Positions 24,816 through 37,715 of a DNA stretch of 64,000 bases are shown here, piece after piece. Location of the stretch: the NCBI RefSeq assembly GCF_937616625.2, contig NC_065570.1, positions 20,980,046 through 21,044,045 of the forward strand. The letters run 5' to 3'. The notes under the pieces were generated by a model that ran no database searches, was not told where the DNA came from, and saw only the letters and a program-made list of their open reading frames with translations. How positions within the stretch are numbered: position 1 is the stretch's first letter; every line of letters begins with the position of its first letter. The translations under genes were made by a program, and so were the position numbers. The stretch comes from Mercurialis annua (lineage: Eukaryota > Streptophyta > Magnoliopsida > Malpighiales > Euphorbiaceae).

Positions 24816-25399
24816 TGTTTATAAACTATTAAATCAGGGCTTTTGGTTTAGAGTATCAAATTCTGACAGTTAATGACTCGTATGAGTATGCATCTAATAT
24901 TAATTGAAAAAAAAAGTTATAAACTGACGATTCTAGAAGTAAGCAAACTATGGGCGAATACAACCAAAAAAAGAAAAAATTGGACTTCACCAAGTTAGAA
25001 GATTATTAAAACATAATACGAGATAGACAATACCAAATATTAAAGGCTTAAGATAAAGACTATAAAAAAAAACTTTTGAAGCATTGAATAGTGTTATATC
25101 GACAATATTAGTAGTTGTCAGAATATCAACATATGTTGATGAAACGATATAAACATGGGGTATAGCATAAATTATTATAAACTAAATGATGCTTATTAAG
25201 TGATGTCTTGGTACCAATCCTTAGCATTTGATTGTTCATAAATAAATAAAAAAATGAAAAATGATTATGAAATTTATTAATTAAATTATTATAAAGACAA
25301 CTATATAGACAAGGACTAAGTTGAAAATATCATATGCCGCTACCGATACTTAGAGATATAAGTTCATTAGTCATAAATTAATTCTAATATTCTTCAAGA

Positions 25400-25690
25400 T
25401 AACTTTTGGCAATGTAGTTAAGCGTTACTACCATTTTTATCGATAAATGATTTATCAGTCTAGAACAACTATTCAAAAAATTAAAAGATACATCTCAATG
25501 TGTGATATGAACTCCGTAATTAGTAAAGTTTTTATGACATTTTGTAAAAAATATTAGGCGGTCAGAAATATTAATCTTCTATATACTAAGAAAAGGTCGA
25601 CAAATAGAGGTTAGTGAAGGTAGAGATTATCCAGGTGGATACAAAAAAGAAAAAGAAAAAAAGAAGCTAACTTTACCTCTAATATTTCTT
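25400..25690 (+). pseudogene. Decayed Ty3/gypsy integrase C-terminal and possible chromodomain remnant
   Basis: QSRTTIQ (25456-25476) resembles the integrase core end QSERTIQ and is followed by a colinear, degraded stretch to a conserved cysteine. About 150 bp on, the frame through CAGGTGGAT at 25632 reads QVDTKKKKKKRS then stops, resembling the end of a chromovirus chromodomain, including a final YF-like pair. The position, after RNase H and about 200 bp before the polypurine tract, is right for a chromovirus. The chromodomain match is weak; the integrase match is moderate. Confidence 0.55.
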
Positions 25691-25912
25691 AAGTGTATTC
25701 TGTAATTTTATATACTAATAATGCAATTCAAACTCTTCACACATCACTTCACCTTAGAATATGGAAGTGAATATAAGCTTATGTTACATAACGAAAATAA
25801 AAGAAATGACAAGTGTCCTTAAAAATCGGTGTCTCAGATATACAAGAATATTATCTATACTTGTTTCCTTAAGATACGTGCATAATTTTAAATTTGAGGA
25901 CGAATTTATTTT

Positions 25913-25922
25913 AAGGGGGAAG
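25913..25922 (+). other. Polypurine tract of family B element
   Basis: AAGGGGGAAG two bases before the LTR start TGTAATACCCCG, preceded by TTGAGGACGAATTT (about 25895-25908). Confidence 0.85.
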
Positions 25923-25924
25923 AA

Positions 25925-28641
25925 TGTAATACCCCGTAATTTTAAAATGTATATTTTACCACGTACATTAGATTTTAACCGGAAAAGTGAAATTAAATTG
26001 TAAATTGGACCAAGAAAAATATAACGGCATTGCGATACTAAATTTAAAAGGACAAAATTTGGATTATTTTAGGAGATTTCTCTGAAAATGCAAAATATCA
26101 GGAAAATAAAAATAAATGGATAAATTAATTTTGCCGGAAATAAAGTATTTTATTAATAAGGAATAATTTAAAAATAAATATTTTGAAATTTAAATATAAA
26201 AAATTAAAAAGTCCCAAAAAAATAGAATTTTATTTTTCCGAAATAAAATTTTGGAAGTTTATTTCAATTTCTTTTACCAAAGATCTAGATTTCCGATATT
26301 AGGTAGTGATTAGTCAATTAAGCGTATTGTTAAGTATATTATTATTATGGGCAAATAATTTGGTAATTAAAAAATGAAGAACTACTTTGAACATTTAACC
26401 GTTTAATGAAAAAAAAAGGGATTTAAGTTTCCCAAGTCAGCAAAACCCATTTCATTTTTCCATCTCTTCCTTTGAAAATATACAGAGCTCACTTAACTAA
26501 TAAAATTCTAAACTTCAAATTCTTTAATTTGTTTTCTCAATTGATTATCAATTCTATCTAATTGATCATCAATTTCATCAACGAAAGATTCAAATCTTCA
26601 ATTGATGGAGGTAATCAACGGATCGATCGAATCGAACGCTGGATTCATAGAGTATTTTCTAACTCTATCAACTAAGAACTTGATAATTATGTAAGGATTA
26701 AAGATTTATTTTGTTGTTTTGGATTGTATGAATTAAGATTTTATGTTATATTATGTTGGAAATTGCCTTTCAGTAACTAACTAAATTTGTCTGTCCATGG
26801 GTATATTATTGAGTTTATATAAAGATTCAATCTTTTGCATAATCTTGGGGTTGCATGAGTGTTATTAAATTGCACGAAGATTTGATCAAGTGTAGTAGAA
26901 AACTCTAGCATCTGTACTTAGTTTATAGTTTACGGGGTTAAACTTACTGATTATAAATTTGAATTAGATGTATAATTTTTAAAATTTATATTGATCATCT
27001 TGAATTCAAACACTAAAGACATAAACTAATAAGAGAGAAACAAAAATAGACTTCATAAAAATGATTGCTTTTTAACCAAACTTTGACAGCCTGAAGTATG
27101 GCGGGAAGAAGAGCATGCCTTTAGAAATTTGTTTTAAAAAATGAAATTTTTTGTTGTCCAGGTCTGTTAGTGATTGTTAATCACTTGGGTTGATCTTTTT
27201 AAATTACATTTTTGCTATTATTATTTTGAGTCCTAAGTTTGTTGTTTGTGTTTAGAGTTCTTAATTTGTCATTTGTATTTGAGCCATGTTTAGTGTCTTA
27301 TCATTCGAGGTTTAAACTGGTAGATAATGACAAATTACGTATTCACATGCTCTTAATTGCAGCCTAAGTTTCAAATTATTAATAATCAATTGATTATTTA
27401 GAAAAGTTTAGTTAATGGAGTAATTAACTAATTATAAAAGATAATAAAAAATAAAGTTATGTGTTGTTTGATAGTATTCTGAGCTTAGAGTCAACTATAA
27501 AATTAAGTTTGATAAATTTTACAATTATTAACGAATAACTTATATTTAGATCGACAAGTTCGCGAATCTCGGGATCAGGACTGCAGCAGTTTTAAGGGAG
27601 TATTATTTTTGATTTTGGGATCGACTGTGAATTTGCATTTTTACTTTTGAATATTAATGCAACGTTGTTTAAATTTCTGAATTTTTATTTTAAATCGCAC
27701 TGCATTCGATATTTAAAACCGAGATAGATCCGATGGAACATGCTTTCCTATTGAGCGATAATAGGACTGAGTGCGCACTAGTAGTGATCATAGTAGAAAT
27801 AAGTAATGATTATTTATATGTCTAAGGGGACGGTACATAGCTTACGGCCTAGACCTAACAGGAAGATCTGAGGCGACAGTACATAGTTCACGGCCCAGAC
27901 CCCGATACAGATCTGAGGCGACGGTACAAAGCTCACGGCCCAAATACTGTAAAATAATAAGCGAAAGTCTGTGACGATGGTACAAAGTTCACGGTCCACA
28001 CTTCTTTAGAATTCGATTGAGATTTATTGGAATATTTATGTATTGAGGTTTAGGGTTTCATTCGGATCAAGTATCTGGCTGCATTATATAAATATTATAC
28101 ATGCAATTTATCTTATTTAATATTCATTAATACTGACTCAGTTTTCACTGACCCGTTGTTTTTCACCCATTTCAGGTAGATAATATTTTGTCGTGATCAG
28201 ACTTCCATTCCTACTTCCGGAAGTCGGTATTTTGTATTGTAAGAAAAACCGCTGTTTACTTCTAGAGCAGCAGTAGTCTAGTAGTTAGTGGTCTGGTTTT
28301 GTTATATAAACTCTTATTTTGAAACTACTACTATTTGTATATTATTTATGGTTACTGTGTAGTAGTTGTTTAACTAAATGGTTGATTGAGTATCACTGAT
28401 ACCGTGTATGTGTATCATGATGTCATTGCGACTGTTACAAGGCGGTTTGTTATTTGTTACAGGTAGTGCTGCTCTGTTTTCAGATGTTATATTGGCAGTT
28501 TTTCTGAAAACAGTTTTGTAATTTTTTGTTTGTCTTTAAAACGTGAAAAATTTATAGTGAAATTTAGGCTTGCTACGGGTTTCGGAGCTACCACTCCCAT
28601 TTCCTAGCGCCGGTCTCGGCCCGAGATTTTGGGTCGTGACA
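25925..28641 (+). repeat. Family B 3' LTR (full length)
   Basis: 2717 bp from TGTAATACCCCG to GGTCGTGACA. It contains the ~48-bp repeats at about 27815-28005. The last ~75 bp (GGCTTGCTACGGGTTTCGG onward) are clearly homologous to the end of family A LTRs. Confidence 0.92.
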
Positions 28642-31600
28642 GTTTCCCCATTTTAGCGATTTAAGCTAAACGTTTATAAAGTTACGAAACAAATCCAAAT
28701 GTTTCCCCTTTTTAGCAATTTATTCCTAACATTTACAAACGTTACGAAACAAATCCGAACATTACACCTTTTTAGCTATTGAAGCCAAACGTTTACAAAC
28801 GTTACGAAAAAATCCAAACGTTTCACATTTTTATCAATTTAAGCCAAACGCTACGAAACAAAAACCAATCGTTTCACCTTTTTAGCAATTTAAGCTAAAC
28901 TTTCACAAACGAAACGAAACAAATTCAAGCATTTCACCTTATTAGAAATTTATGCCAAACGTTTACAAACGTTACAGAACAAATCCAAGCATTTCACCTT
29001 TTTAACAATTTAAGCCAAACGTTACGAAACAAATCCAAACGTTTCCCCTTTTTAGCAATTTAAGCCATAAGTTTACAAATGTTACAGAACAAATCCAAAC
29101 GCTTCACCTTTTTTGAATTTTAAGCCAAACATTTACAAATGTTACGAAACAAATCCAAAAGTTTGACCTTTTTAGCGATTTAAGCCAAACATTTACAAAC
29201 GTTACGAAACAAATCCAAACGTTTCACCTTTTTAGAGATTTCAGCCAAACGTTTACAAAACGTTACGAAACAAATCCAAACGTTTCGCCTTTTTAGCAAT
29301 TTAAGCCAAACGTTTACAAACGTTACGAAAGAAATCCAAATGTTTCACCTTTTTAATGATTTAAGCCAAAACGTTTACAAATGTTGCGAAACAAAACTAA
29401 ACGTTTAAAACGTTACGAAATAAATCCAAACATTTCACTTTTTTAGCGATTTAAGCCAAACCTTTTCAAACGTTACGAAACAAAACCAATCATTTCACCT
29501 TTTTAACAATTTAAGCCAAACGTTTACAAACGTAACGGAACAAATCCAAGAGTTTCACCTTTTTAGCAATTTAAGCCAAACGTTTACAAACGTTTCGAAA
29601 CAAATCCAAGCGTTTCACCTTTTTAGTAATTTAAGCCAAACGTTTACAAACGTTACCTTTTTAGCAATTTAAGCCAAACGTTTACAAACATTACGAAACA
29701 AATCCAAACGTTTCCCCTTTTAGCGATTTAAGCCAAACATTTACAAACGTTACGAAACAAATCCAAACGTTTCACCTTTTTAGCAATTTCAGCCAAACGT
29801 TTACAAAACGTTACGAAACAAGTCCAAACGTTTCGCCTTTTTAGCAATTTAAGCCAAACGTTTACAAACGTTACGAAACAAATCCAAATATTTCACCTTT
29901 TTAATGATTTAAGCCAAAACGTTTACAAATGTTGCGAAACAAAACCAAACGTTTAAAACGTTACGAAATAAATCCAAACGTTTCACTTTTTTAGCGATTT
30001 AAGCCAAACCTTTTCAAACGTTACGAAATAAAACCAATCGTTTCACCTTTTTAGCAATTTAAGCCAAACGTTTACAAACGTAACGGAATAAATCCAAAAG
30101 TTTCACCTTTTTAGCAATTTAAGCCAAACGTTTACAAACGTTCCGAAACCAATCCAAGCGTTTCACCTTTTTAGTAATTTAAGCCAAACATTTACAAACG
30201 TTAAATTTTTAGCAATTTAAACCAAACATTTACAAACTTTACGAAACAAATCCAAACGTTTCACCTCTTTAGCGATTTAAGCCGAACGTTTACAAACGTT
30301 ACGAAATAAAACAAAACGTTTCACCTTTTTAGCAATTTAAGCCAAACGTTTACAAACGTAACGAAACAAATTCAAGCGTTTCACCTTTTTAGAAATTTAT
30401 GCCAAACGTTTACAAACGTTACAGAACAAATCCAAGCATTTTAGCTTTTTAACAATTTAAGACAAACGTTACGAAACAAATTCAAACGTTTCTCCTTTTT
30501 ATCAATTTAATCCATAAGTTTACAAATGTTACGAAACAAATCCAAACGCTTCACCTTTTTTGCTATTTAAGCCAAATGTTTACAAATGTCACGAAACAAA
30601 TCCAAACGTTTCACCTTTTTAGCGATTTAAGCCAAACATTTACAAACGTTACGAAACAAATCCAAATGTTTCACCTTTTTAGCGATTTAAGCCAAACGTT
30701 TACAAAAGGTTACGAAACAAATCCAAACTTTTCGCCTTTTTAGCAATTTAAGCCAAACGTTTACAAACGTTACGAAACAAATCCAAATGTTTCACCTTTT
30801 TAATGATTTAAGCCAAACGTTTACAAATGTTTTGAAATAAAACCAAATTTTTAAAATGTTACGAAATAAATCCAAACGTTTCACTTTTTTAGTGATTTAA
30901 GCCAAACCTTTTCAAACGTTACGAAACAAAACCAATCGTTTCACCTTTTTAGCAATTTAAGCCAAACGTTTACAAACGTAACGGAACAAATCCAAGAGTT
31001 TCACCTTTTTAGCAATTTAAGCCAAACATTTACAAACGTTCCGAAACAAATTCAAGCGTTTCACCTTTTTAGTAATTTAAGCCAAACGTTTACAAACGTT
31101 ACCATTTTAGCAATTTAAGCCAAACGTTTACAAACGTTACGAAACAAATCCAAACGTTTCACCTCTTTAGCGATTTAAGCCGAACGTTTACAAACGTTAC
31201 GAAACAAAACAAAACGTTTCACCTTTTTAGCAATTTAAGCCAAACGTTTACAAACGTTACGAAACAAATCCAAGAGTTTCACCTTTTTAGCAATTTAAGC
31301 CAAACGTTTACAAACGTTCCGAAACAAATCCAAGCGTTTCACCTCTTTAGTAATTTAAACCAAACGTTTACAAACGTTGCCTTTTTAGAAATTTAAGCCA
31401 AACGTTTACAAATGTTACGAAACAAATCCAAGTGTTTCACCTTTTTAGCGATTAAAGCCGAATGTTTACAAACATTATGAAACAAATCAAAACGTTTCCC
31501 CATTTTAGCGATTTTACCCAAACGTTTATTACGTTACGAAACAAATCCAAACGTTTCCCCTTTTTAGCAATTTATGCAAAACATTTATAAACGTTACAAA

Positions 31601-32479
31601 ACAAATTTAAACGGTTCACCTTTTTAGCGATTGAAGCCAAACGTTTACAAACGTTACAAAAAAATCCAAACGTTTCCCATTTTTATCAATTTAAGCCAAA
31701 CGCTACGAAACAAAAACCAAGCGTTTCCCCTTTTTAGCAATTTAAGCCAAACTTTTACAAATGTTACGAAACAAATCCAAACGTTTCACCTTTTTAGCGA
31801 TTTAAGCCAAACATTTACAAACGTTACGAAAAAGATCCAAACGGTTTCCCTTTTTAGCGATTTAAGCCAAACGTTTACAAAACGTTACGAAACAAATCCA
31901 AACGTTTCGCCTTTTTAGCAATTTAAGCTAAACGTTTACAAACGTTACGAAACAAATCCAAACGTTTCACCTTTTTAATGATTTAAGCCAAACGTTTACA
32001 AATGTTACGAAACAAAACCAAACGTTTAAAACGTTACGAAACAAATCCAAACGTTTCACGTTGTTAGCGATTTAAGCCAAACCTTTTCAAACGTTACGAA
32101 ACAAAACCAATCGTTTCACCTTTTTATCAATTTTGCCAAACGTTTACAAATGTAACGAAACAAATCCAAGAGTTTCACCTTTTTAGCAATTTAAGCCAAA
32201 TGTTTACAAACGTTCCGAAACAAATCTAAGTGTTTCAGCTTTTTAGTAATTTAAGCCAAACGTTAACAAACATTACATTTTCAACAATTTAAGCCAAACG
32301 GTTACAAACGTTACAAAACAAATCCAAACGTTTCACCTCTTTAGCGATTTAAGCCGAACGTTTACAAACGTTTCAAAACAAAACAAAACATTTCACCTTT
32401 TTAGCAATTTAAGCTAAACGTTTACAAACATTACGAAACAAATCCAAATGTTTCCCCATTTTAGCAATTTAAGCCAAAC
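28642..32479 (+). repeat. 60-bp satellite, block 1 (plus orientation)
   Basis: About 64 head-to-tail monomers. The plus-oriented monomer begins GTTTCACC, has a T5 run at positions 9-13 then AGCAATTTAAGCC, and AAAC at positions 27-30, 37-40, 47-50 and 57-60. Single-base variation is high, but variant order repeats: the segment from 28642 matches the one from 31497 (about 2.85 kb apart) through shared oddities such as CGCTACGAAACAAAAACC (28849, 31701). Shortened monomers (AAACGTTTAAAACG) occur at about 29399, 29949, 30849 and 32023. Confidence 0.96.
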
Positions 32480-32486
32480 GTTTGGC
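32473..32486. other. Strand-switch junction, perfect palindrome
   Basis: GCCAAACGTTTGGC. The satellite is plus to the left and minus to the right; the arms extend imperfectly to about 20 bp each. The same 14-mer, with a similar left flank, marks the switch at 53342-53355. Confidence 0.9.
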
Positions 32487-33698
32487 ATAAATTGCTAAAA
32501 AGGGGCAACGTTTGGATTTAATTCGTAACGTTTTAAACGTTTGGCTTAAATCGCTTAAAAGGGGAAACGTTTGGATTTGTTTCGTAACGTTTGTAAAAGT
32601 TTGGCTTTAATTCTTAAAAAGGTGAAACGTTTGGTTTATTTTCGCAACGTTTGTAAACGTTCGGCTTAAATTGCTAAAAAGGGGAAACGTTTGGATTAGT
32701 TTCGTAACGTTTGTAAACGTTTGGCTTAAATTGCTAAAAAGGTGAAACGCTTGGATTTGTTTTGTATCGTTTGTAAACGTTTGGCTTAAGTTATTGAAAA
32801 GGTGAAACACTTGGATTTGATTCGGAACGTTTGTAAATGTATGGCTTAAATTTTAAAAATGGTGAAAAGCTTCCATTTGTTTCATAATGTTTGTAAACGT
32901 TTGGCTTAAATTGCTAAAAAGGTGAAACACTTGGATTTGTTTCACAACGTTTGTAAACGTTTGGCTTAAATTACTGAAAAGGTGAAACGCTTGGATTTGT
33001 TTCGAAACGTTTGTAAACGTATGGCTTAAATTTCTAAAAAGATTAAATGCATATATTGGTTTCGTAATGTTTGTAAACTTTTGGCTTAAATTGCTAAAAA
33101 TATGAAACGTTTGGATTTTTTTCGTAACGTTTTAAATGTTTGGTTTTGTTTCGTAACGTTTGTAAACGTTTGGCTTTAATCACCAAAAATTGGAAACGTT
33201 TTTATTTATTTCGTAACGTTTTAAACGTTTAGTTTTGTTTCGTAACATTTGTAAACATTTGTCTTAAATTGCTAAAAAGGGAAAATATTTGGATTTGTTT
33301 CGTAATGTTTGTAAGAATTTGGCTTATATTGCTAAAAAGGCAAAACGTTTGGATTTGTTTCGTAACGTTTGTAAACATTTTGCTTAATCGCTAAAAAGGT
33401 GAAAGTGTTTGAATTTGTTTCGTAACTTTTGTAAATGTTTGATTTAAATTGCTAAAAGGAGAAACGTTTGGATTTTTTTCGTAACGTTTGTATACATTTG
33501 GCTTAAATAATTAAAAAGGTAAAACATTTGGATTTGTTTCTTAACGTTTGTAAACGTATGGTTTAAATCGCTAAAATGGGGAAACATTTGGATTTGTTTC
33601 GTAACGTTTGTAAACGTTTGGCTTAAATCTCTAAAAAGGTGAAACATTTTGATTTGTTTCGTAACATTTCTAAACGTTTGACTTAAATCGCTAAAAAG
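32480..33698 (-). repeat. 60-bp satellite, block 2 (minus orientation)
   Basis: About 20 monomers in reverse. It includes shortened units near 33128 and 33210 (GTTTTAAACGTTT type). It was continuous with block 3 before the LTR fragment inserted. Confidence 0.95.
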
Positions 33699-36030
33699 GG
33701 GTCCCGAGAGCTATGCTCACCGAGTTACTCTACTGGTCCCGAGAGCTATGTTCACATCGAGTTACCACCACATATCACATACCTTGTCTAGATCAATACC
33801 GGTGCGCACGCAGTCCTATTGATGCCCATTAGGTAGCATGTTCCAACTAAAAGCCATAATGAAAAAACAGTTCGAAATACACATACAGTATATATTTATA
33901 TATTAAAATAACAATTTACTTACTAAAGAGGTAAATAGTAAGTACAAACTCACTGCTTGCTAATCGACGTGATAACCTAGCAAACAACTAAACCTGGTTC
34001 GCCTCAAAAACACGAACGGTCGACGAGTCTAAGAAAACATAAATCATAATTAATATCATCCCCTAACTTTAGAGAGTACTAGACACCATATAGGACTAGC
34101 AAAACACCAAAATCAATGTTAAAGCATAAGCCAAATGCAGAATAAATACACATACTCAAACCATAGCCAAAACCATACAACAAGTTAAGCCCTATTGAGT
34201 TCCATTGTAAATAAAATCCGGAAACCTTTCCAAACCATTTGGTAAAACATTTTAAAAGCCAAAATGGTACTTAGCTGAGTCAACCAAGACTTCCAAGCTT
34301 AAATTACATGTCGGGCGACCCAAGTCTAACCCGACCCAACATAACCATGTTGTAAACCAATGTTTAAAATCCGGAATCAAATAATAATTCAAAACCCAAG
34401 TTTGAAAAATAAGGAACTCAATATCGCTTAACCAATAATTAACCAACACATAACAAGTGTTTAAATAAAATCCACAACAAATTAACTTTCTTGAAAAAGA
34501 CAACACAAACCATATCGTTTATCTAACAATTTAACAAGTCAAGTTGTGAATGCTAGAACAACACTTAGCCAAAGTAGCATTCGAAAGTAATCTTGTAATC
34601 AACATACTAAGACACTACAAGAATTAAACAAATGGCAATTGGCATAAACTATGTCTATCTTCAGATTCAAATCCTTTAGTCAAGACATGCCAATTGATCA
34701 TAATAATCAAGCCAATTAACCAACAATTTGATAAACACAGAGCCCACTAATCCAACTCTATTAATTTGATTTTAGTTCATCCAACACATGCTAATTCCAT
34801 TATTTACAGCCCTAAAATCAAGAATAACAAAACAGTTTATAGTATTACAATTCCCTACAACATTGTAATAATTCAACCTATGGATATACAACAACCAAAC
34901 ATGATTTAATTAACTCTAATAACATAGATCCATTTCAAAACGATATGGGCAGCCAATGATTCAACTAAAATAATTTATACAGTTCACACAATCTATCCTT
35001 TGAATTTATGTCACAATAACCAAGATTCAATCCACAATAATTTCAAATACAATGATGCTAGCCAAAACACTATAGATCAGCCCTAAGCATGAAGAATCAG
35101 CCATAACATATACAAAACCCAAGCTACAACAATCAACAACACAAAGGTATAACTACAACCTAATAATCTCAGCGATTTAAATCGATTAAAACCAAAGGGA
35201 AAGGGATTAAATACCTTAATAGACCAGGGATTACAAGAATCTCAGAGATGGGTTTGATTCAAAGATACAAAATTGATTTGAATGGAAAACCATAAGCCTC
35301 AATTGATTAAGCTAAGAATTTAGATTGAAAAATAAGATTTAAATCACTTACCAAGAGTTATGGACACCAAAAATCGAAGGGAAAACGCCAAGGAAGTGTT
35401 TAAAATGAGTTTAGGGTTTTAGAAATCAAAAGGGGGCTGATTAGGTCGCAGAAACGGAGTTTAAATAGGCAAAAACGAAGCTAACCGGACCTACGGCCGG
35501 TTTTACCCAGTAGGTCCGGTCATAGGGCCGGTTGACCCACTGTCCTAACCAAAAAACGAAGTGGACCAGACCTACGGCTTGATCTACCCAGCAGGTCCGG
35601 TTCACAGGTCCGGTTGACCCGAAAACGGGTCGAAACGAAGATCCGAACGGTCGAATGAAAGATAATCCTCTTGTGTACAACATATCCAAAGGGAAGCCCG
35701 ATCCGACGGTTCAATTGGGAGATATGTACGTTTTACTGCAGCATAACAGATTTGGAAAACATGCAAACATTGTTTCGATTACAACCCGGAAATAAATCAA
35801 TTCAACATCAAATACTTAAAGGTTCAAAGGGTACACATAGGTCATTCAACATGACACAACCAAGGTACCACATATACTAATTCGCACATAAATCAATCCG
35901 AAGGGAAGCCCGAAAACAAGTCGAAAGCATAACGAGGACATGTCAAAGTGAAAACACAACCAAAGTCCATCACAAACCAAACTTTATACAGACAACCAAC
36001 CACCAAAACAAGTTATAAAACACCAAAACA
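33699..36030 (-). mobile_element. Truncated LTR related to family A, minus strand
   Basis: From 33699 to about 34345 it matches the inner A LTR (about 2580-3180) closely, including the GGTCCCGAGAGCTATG repeat, the GGTGCGCACGCAGTCCTA block and CCGACATG-type sequence; beyond that it diverges. In its own orientation it would start TGTTTTGGTG at 36030 and has TATTTAAA (35467-35460) then AAACCCTA (35419-35412). The 3' part of the LTR is missing at the 33699 junction, and no target duplication is visible. Reading frames here are not supported as genes. Confidence 0.75.
35471..35632 (-). repeat. Two 81-bp GC-rich direct repeats in the truncated LTR
   Basis: Units start AAAAACGAAG at 35471 and 35552 and share CCTACGGC, CAGGTCCGGT-like and CCGGTTGACCC segments. 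They lie just upstream of the putative TATA box on the minus strand, so they may be promoter-proximal repeats. Base composition is much richer in GC than the surroundings. Confidence 0.65.
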
Positions 36031-37176
36031 GTTGGATTTGTTTCGTAATGTTTGTAAACATTTGGCTTAAATTACTAAAAAGGTGAAACACTTGAATTTG
36101 TTTTGTAACGTTTGTAAACGTTTGACTTAAATTGCTAAAAAGGAAAAGCGTTTGGATTTGTTTCGTAACCTTTGTAAACGTTTGGCTTAAATCGCTAAAA
36201 AGGTGAAACGTTTGGATTTGTTTCGTAACCTTTGTAAACGGTTCGCTTAAATCACTAAAAAGGTGAAATGTTTGGATTTGTTTCGTAACGTTTGTAAACG
36301 TTTGGCTTAAATTGCTAAAAAGGTGAAACGCTTGGATTTGTTTCGTAACGGTTGTAAACGTTTGGCTTAAATTGCTAAAAAGGGGAAACGTTTGGTTTTG
36401 TTTCGTAATGTTTGTAAATGTTTGGCTTAAATCGCTAAAAATATGAAAAGTTTGGATTTGTTTCGTAACATTTTAAACATTTGGTTTTCTTTCGTAACGT
36501 TTGTAAACGTTTGGCTTAAATCGCTAAAAAGGTGACACGCTTGGACTTGTTTCGTAACGTTTCTAAACGTTGGCTTAAATTGCTAAAAAAGTGAAACGTT
36601 TGGATTTGTTTCGTAACGTTTTTGTGAACGTTTGGTTTAAATCGCTAAAAAGGGGAACTGTTTGTAAACATTTGGCTTAAATCGCTAAAAAGGTGAAATG
36701 TTTGGATTTGTTTCGTATCGTTTGTAAACGTTCGGCTTAAATCGCTAAAAAGGTGAAATGCTTGGATTTGTTTCGTAAAGTTTGTAAACGTTTGGCTTAA
36801 ATTGCTAAAAATGTGAAATGTTTGGATTTGTTTCGTAACGTTTGTAAACGTTTGGCTTAAATTGCTAAAAAGGTGAAACATTTGGATTTCTTTCATAACC
36901 ATTGTAAACGTTTGGCTTAAATTTCTAAAACTGTGAAGCGTTTGGATTTGTTTCGTAATGTTTGTAAACATTTGGCTTAAATCGTTAAAAAGGTGAAACG
37001 TTTGGATTTGTTTCGTAACGTTTGTTAACATTTGGCTTAAATTCCTAAAAAGGTGAAACACCTGGATTTGTTTCGTAACATTTGTAAACGTTTGGCTTAA
37101 ATTTCTAAAAAGGTGAAACGCTTGGATTTGTTTTCTAATCTTTGTAAACGTTTGACTTAAATTGCTAAAAAGAGGA
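36031..37176 (-). repeat. 60-bp satellite, block 3 (minus orientation)
   Basis: About 19 reverse monomers. A long open stretch on minus (36645-37061) is only the satellite read in its open frame. Confidence 0.95.
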
Positions 37177-37250
37177 TATGAAACAAAACAAAACGTTTAA
37201 AACGTTACGAAACAAATCCAAACATTCCACCTTTTTAGCGATTTAAACCG
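37177..37250 (+). repeat. 60-bp satellite, block 4 (short plus patch)
   Basis: About 74 bp in plus orientation between minus blocks, made of a shortened unit (AAACGTTTAAAACG) and one normal monomer. Switch points are near 37176 and 37250. Confidence 0.85.
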
Positions 37251-37715
37251 TAGCGTTTATAAACGTTTGGCTTAAATCTCTAAAAAGGTGAAACGTTTGG
37301 ATTTGTTTCATAACGTTTGTAAATGTTTCGCTTATATTGCTAAAAGAGTGAAATATTTGGTTTTGTTTTGTAACGTTTGTAAACATTTGGCTTAAATTGC
37401 TAAAAAGGTAAAACGTTTGGATTTGTTTCGTAACGTTTGTAAACGTTTGGCTTAAATTGCTAAAAAGGACAAACGTTTGGATTTATTTCGTAATGTTTAT
37501 AAACGTTTGGCTTAAATTTCTAAAAAGAGGAAACGTTTGGATTTGTTTCGTAGCGTTTGTAAACGTTTGGCTTCAATCGCTAAAAAGGTGAAACGTTTTG
37601 ATTTGTTTTGTAACGTTTGTAAATGTTTGGCTTAAATTGCTAAAAGGGTGAAACGCTTGGATTTGTTTCGTAACATTTGTAAACGTTTGGCTGAAATCGC
37701 AAAAATGTGAAAAGG
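37251..37715 (-). repeat. 60-bp satellite, block 5 (minus orientation)
   Basis: About eight reverse monomers. Its right end and the following switch are duplicated at 39369-39467. Confidence 0.92.

Larger units (their letters stand above)
19608..28641 (+). mobile_element. Family B Ty3/gypsy element, decayed, interrupted by outer family A
   Basis: Plus-strand element with the 5' LTR remainder (19608-21314), PBS (21319-21330), 4.6-kb internal region (21315-25924), polypurine tract (25913-25922) and full 3' LTR (25925-28641). Its LTR ends (TGTAATACCCCG...GGTCGTGACA) are related to those of family A. Pol remains are present but full of stops and frameshifts, so it is dead. The two LTRs differ by roughly 3% over 1.7 kb by eye, older than either A element. 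The right flank is satellite starting GTTTC, so it inserted into the 60-bp array. Confidence 0.87.

Noticed and set aside
35441..35714. Repetitive minus-strand frame with a V/G/W-rich product.
   Set aside because: Caused by the two 81-bp GC-rich repeats (a multiple of three) in the truncated LTR; no family resemblance.
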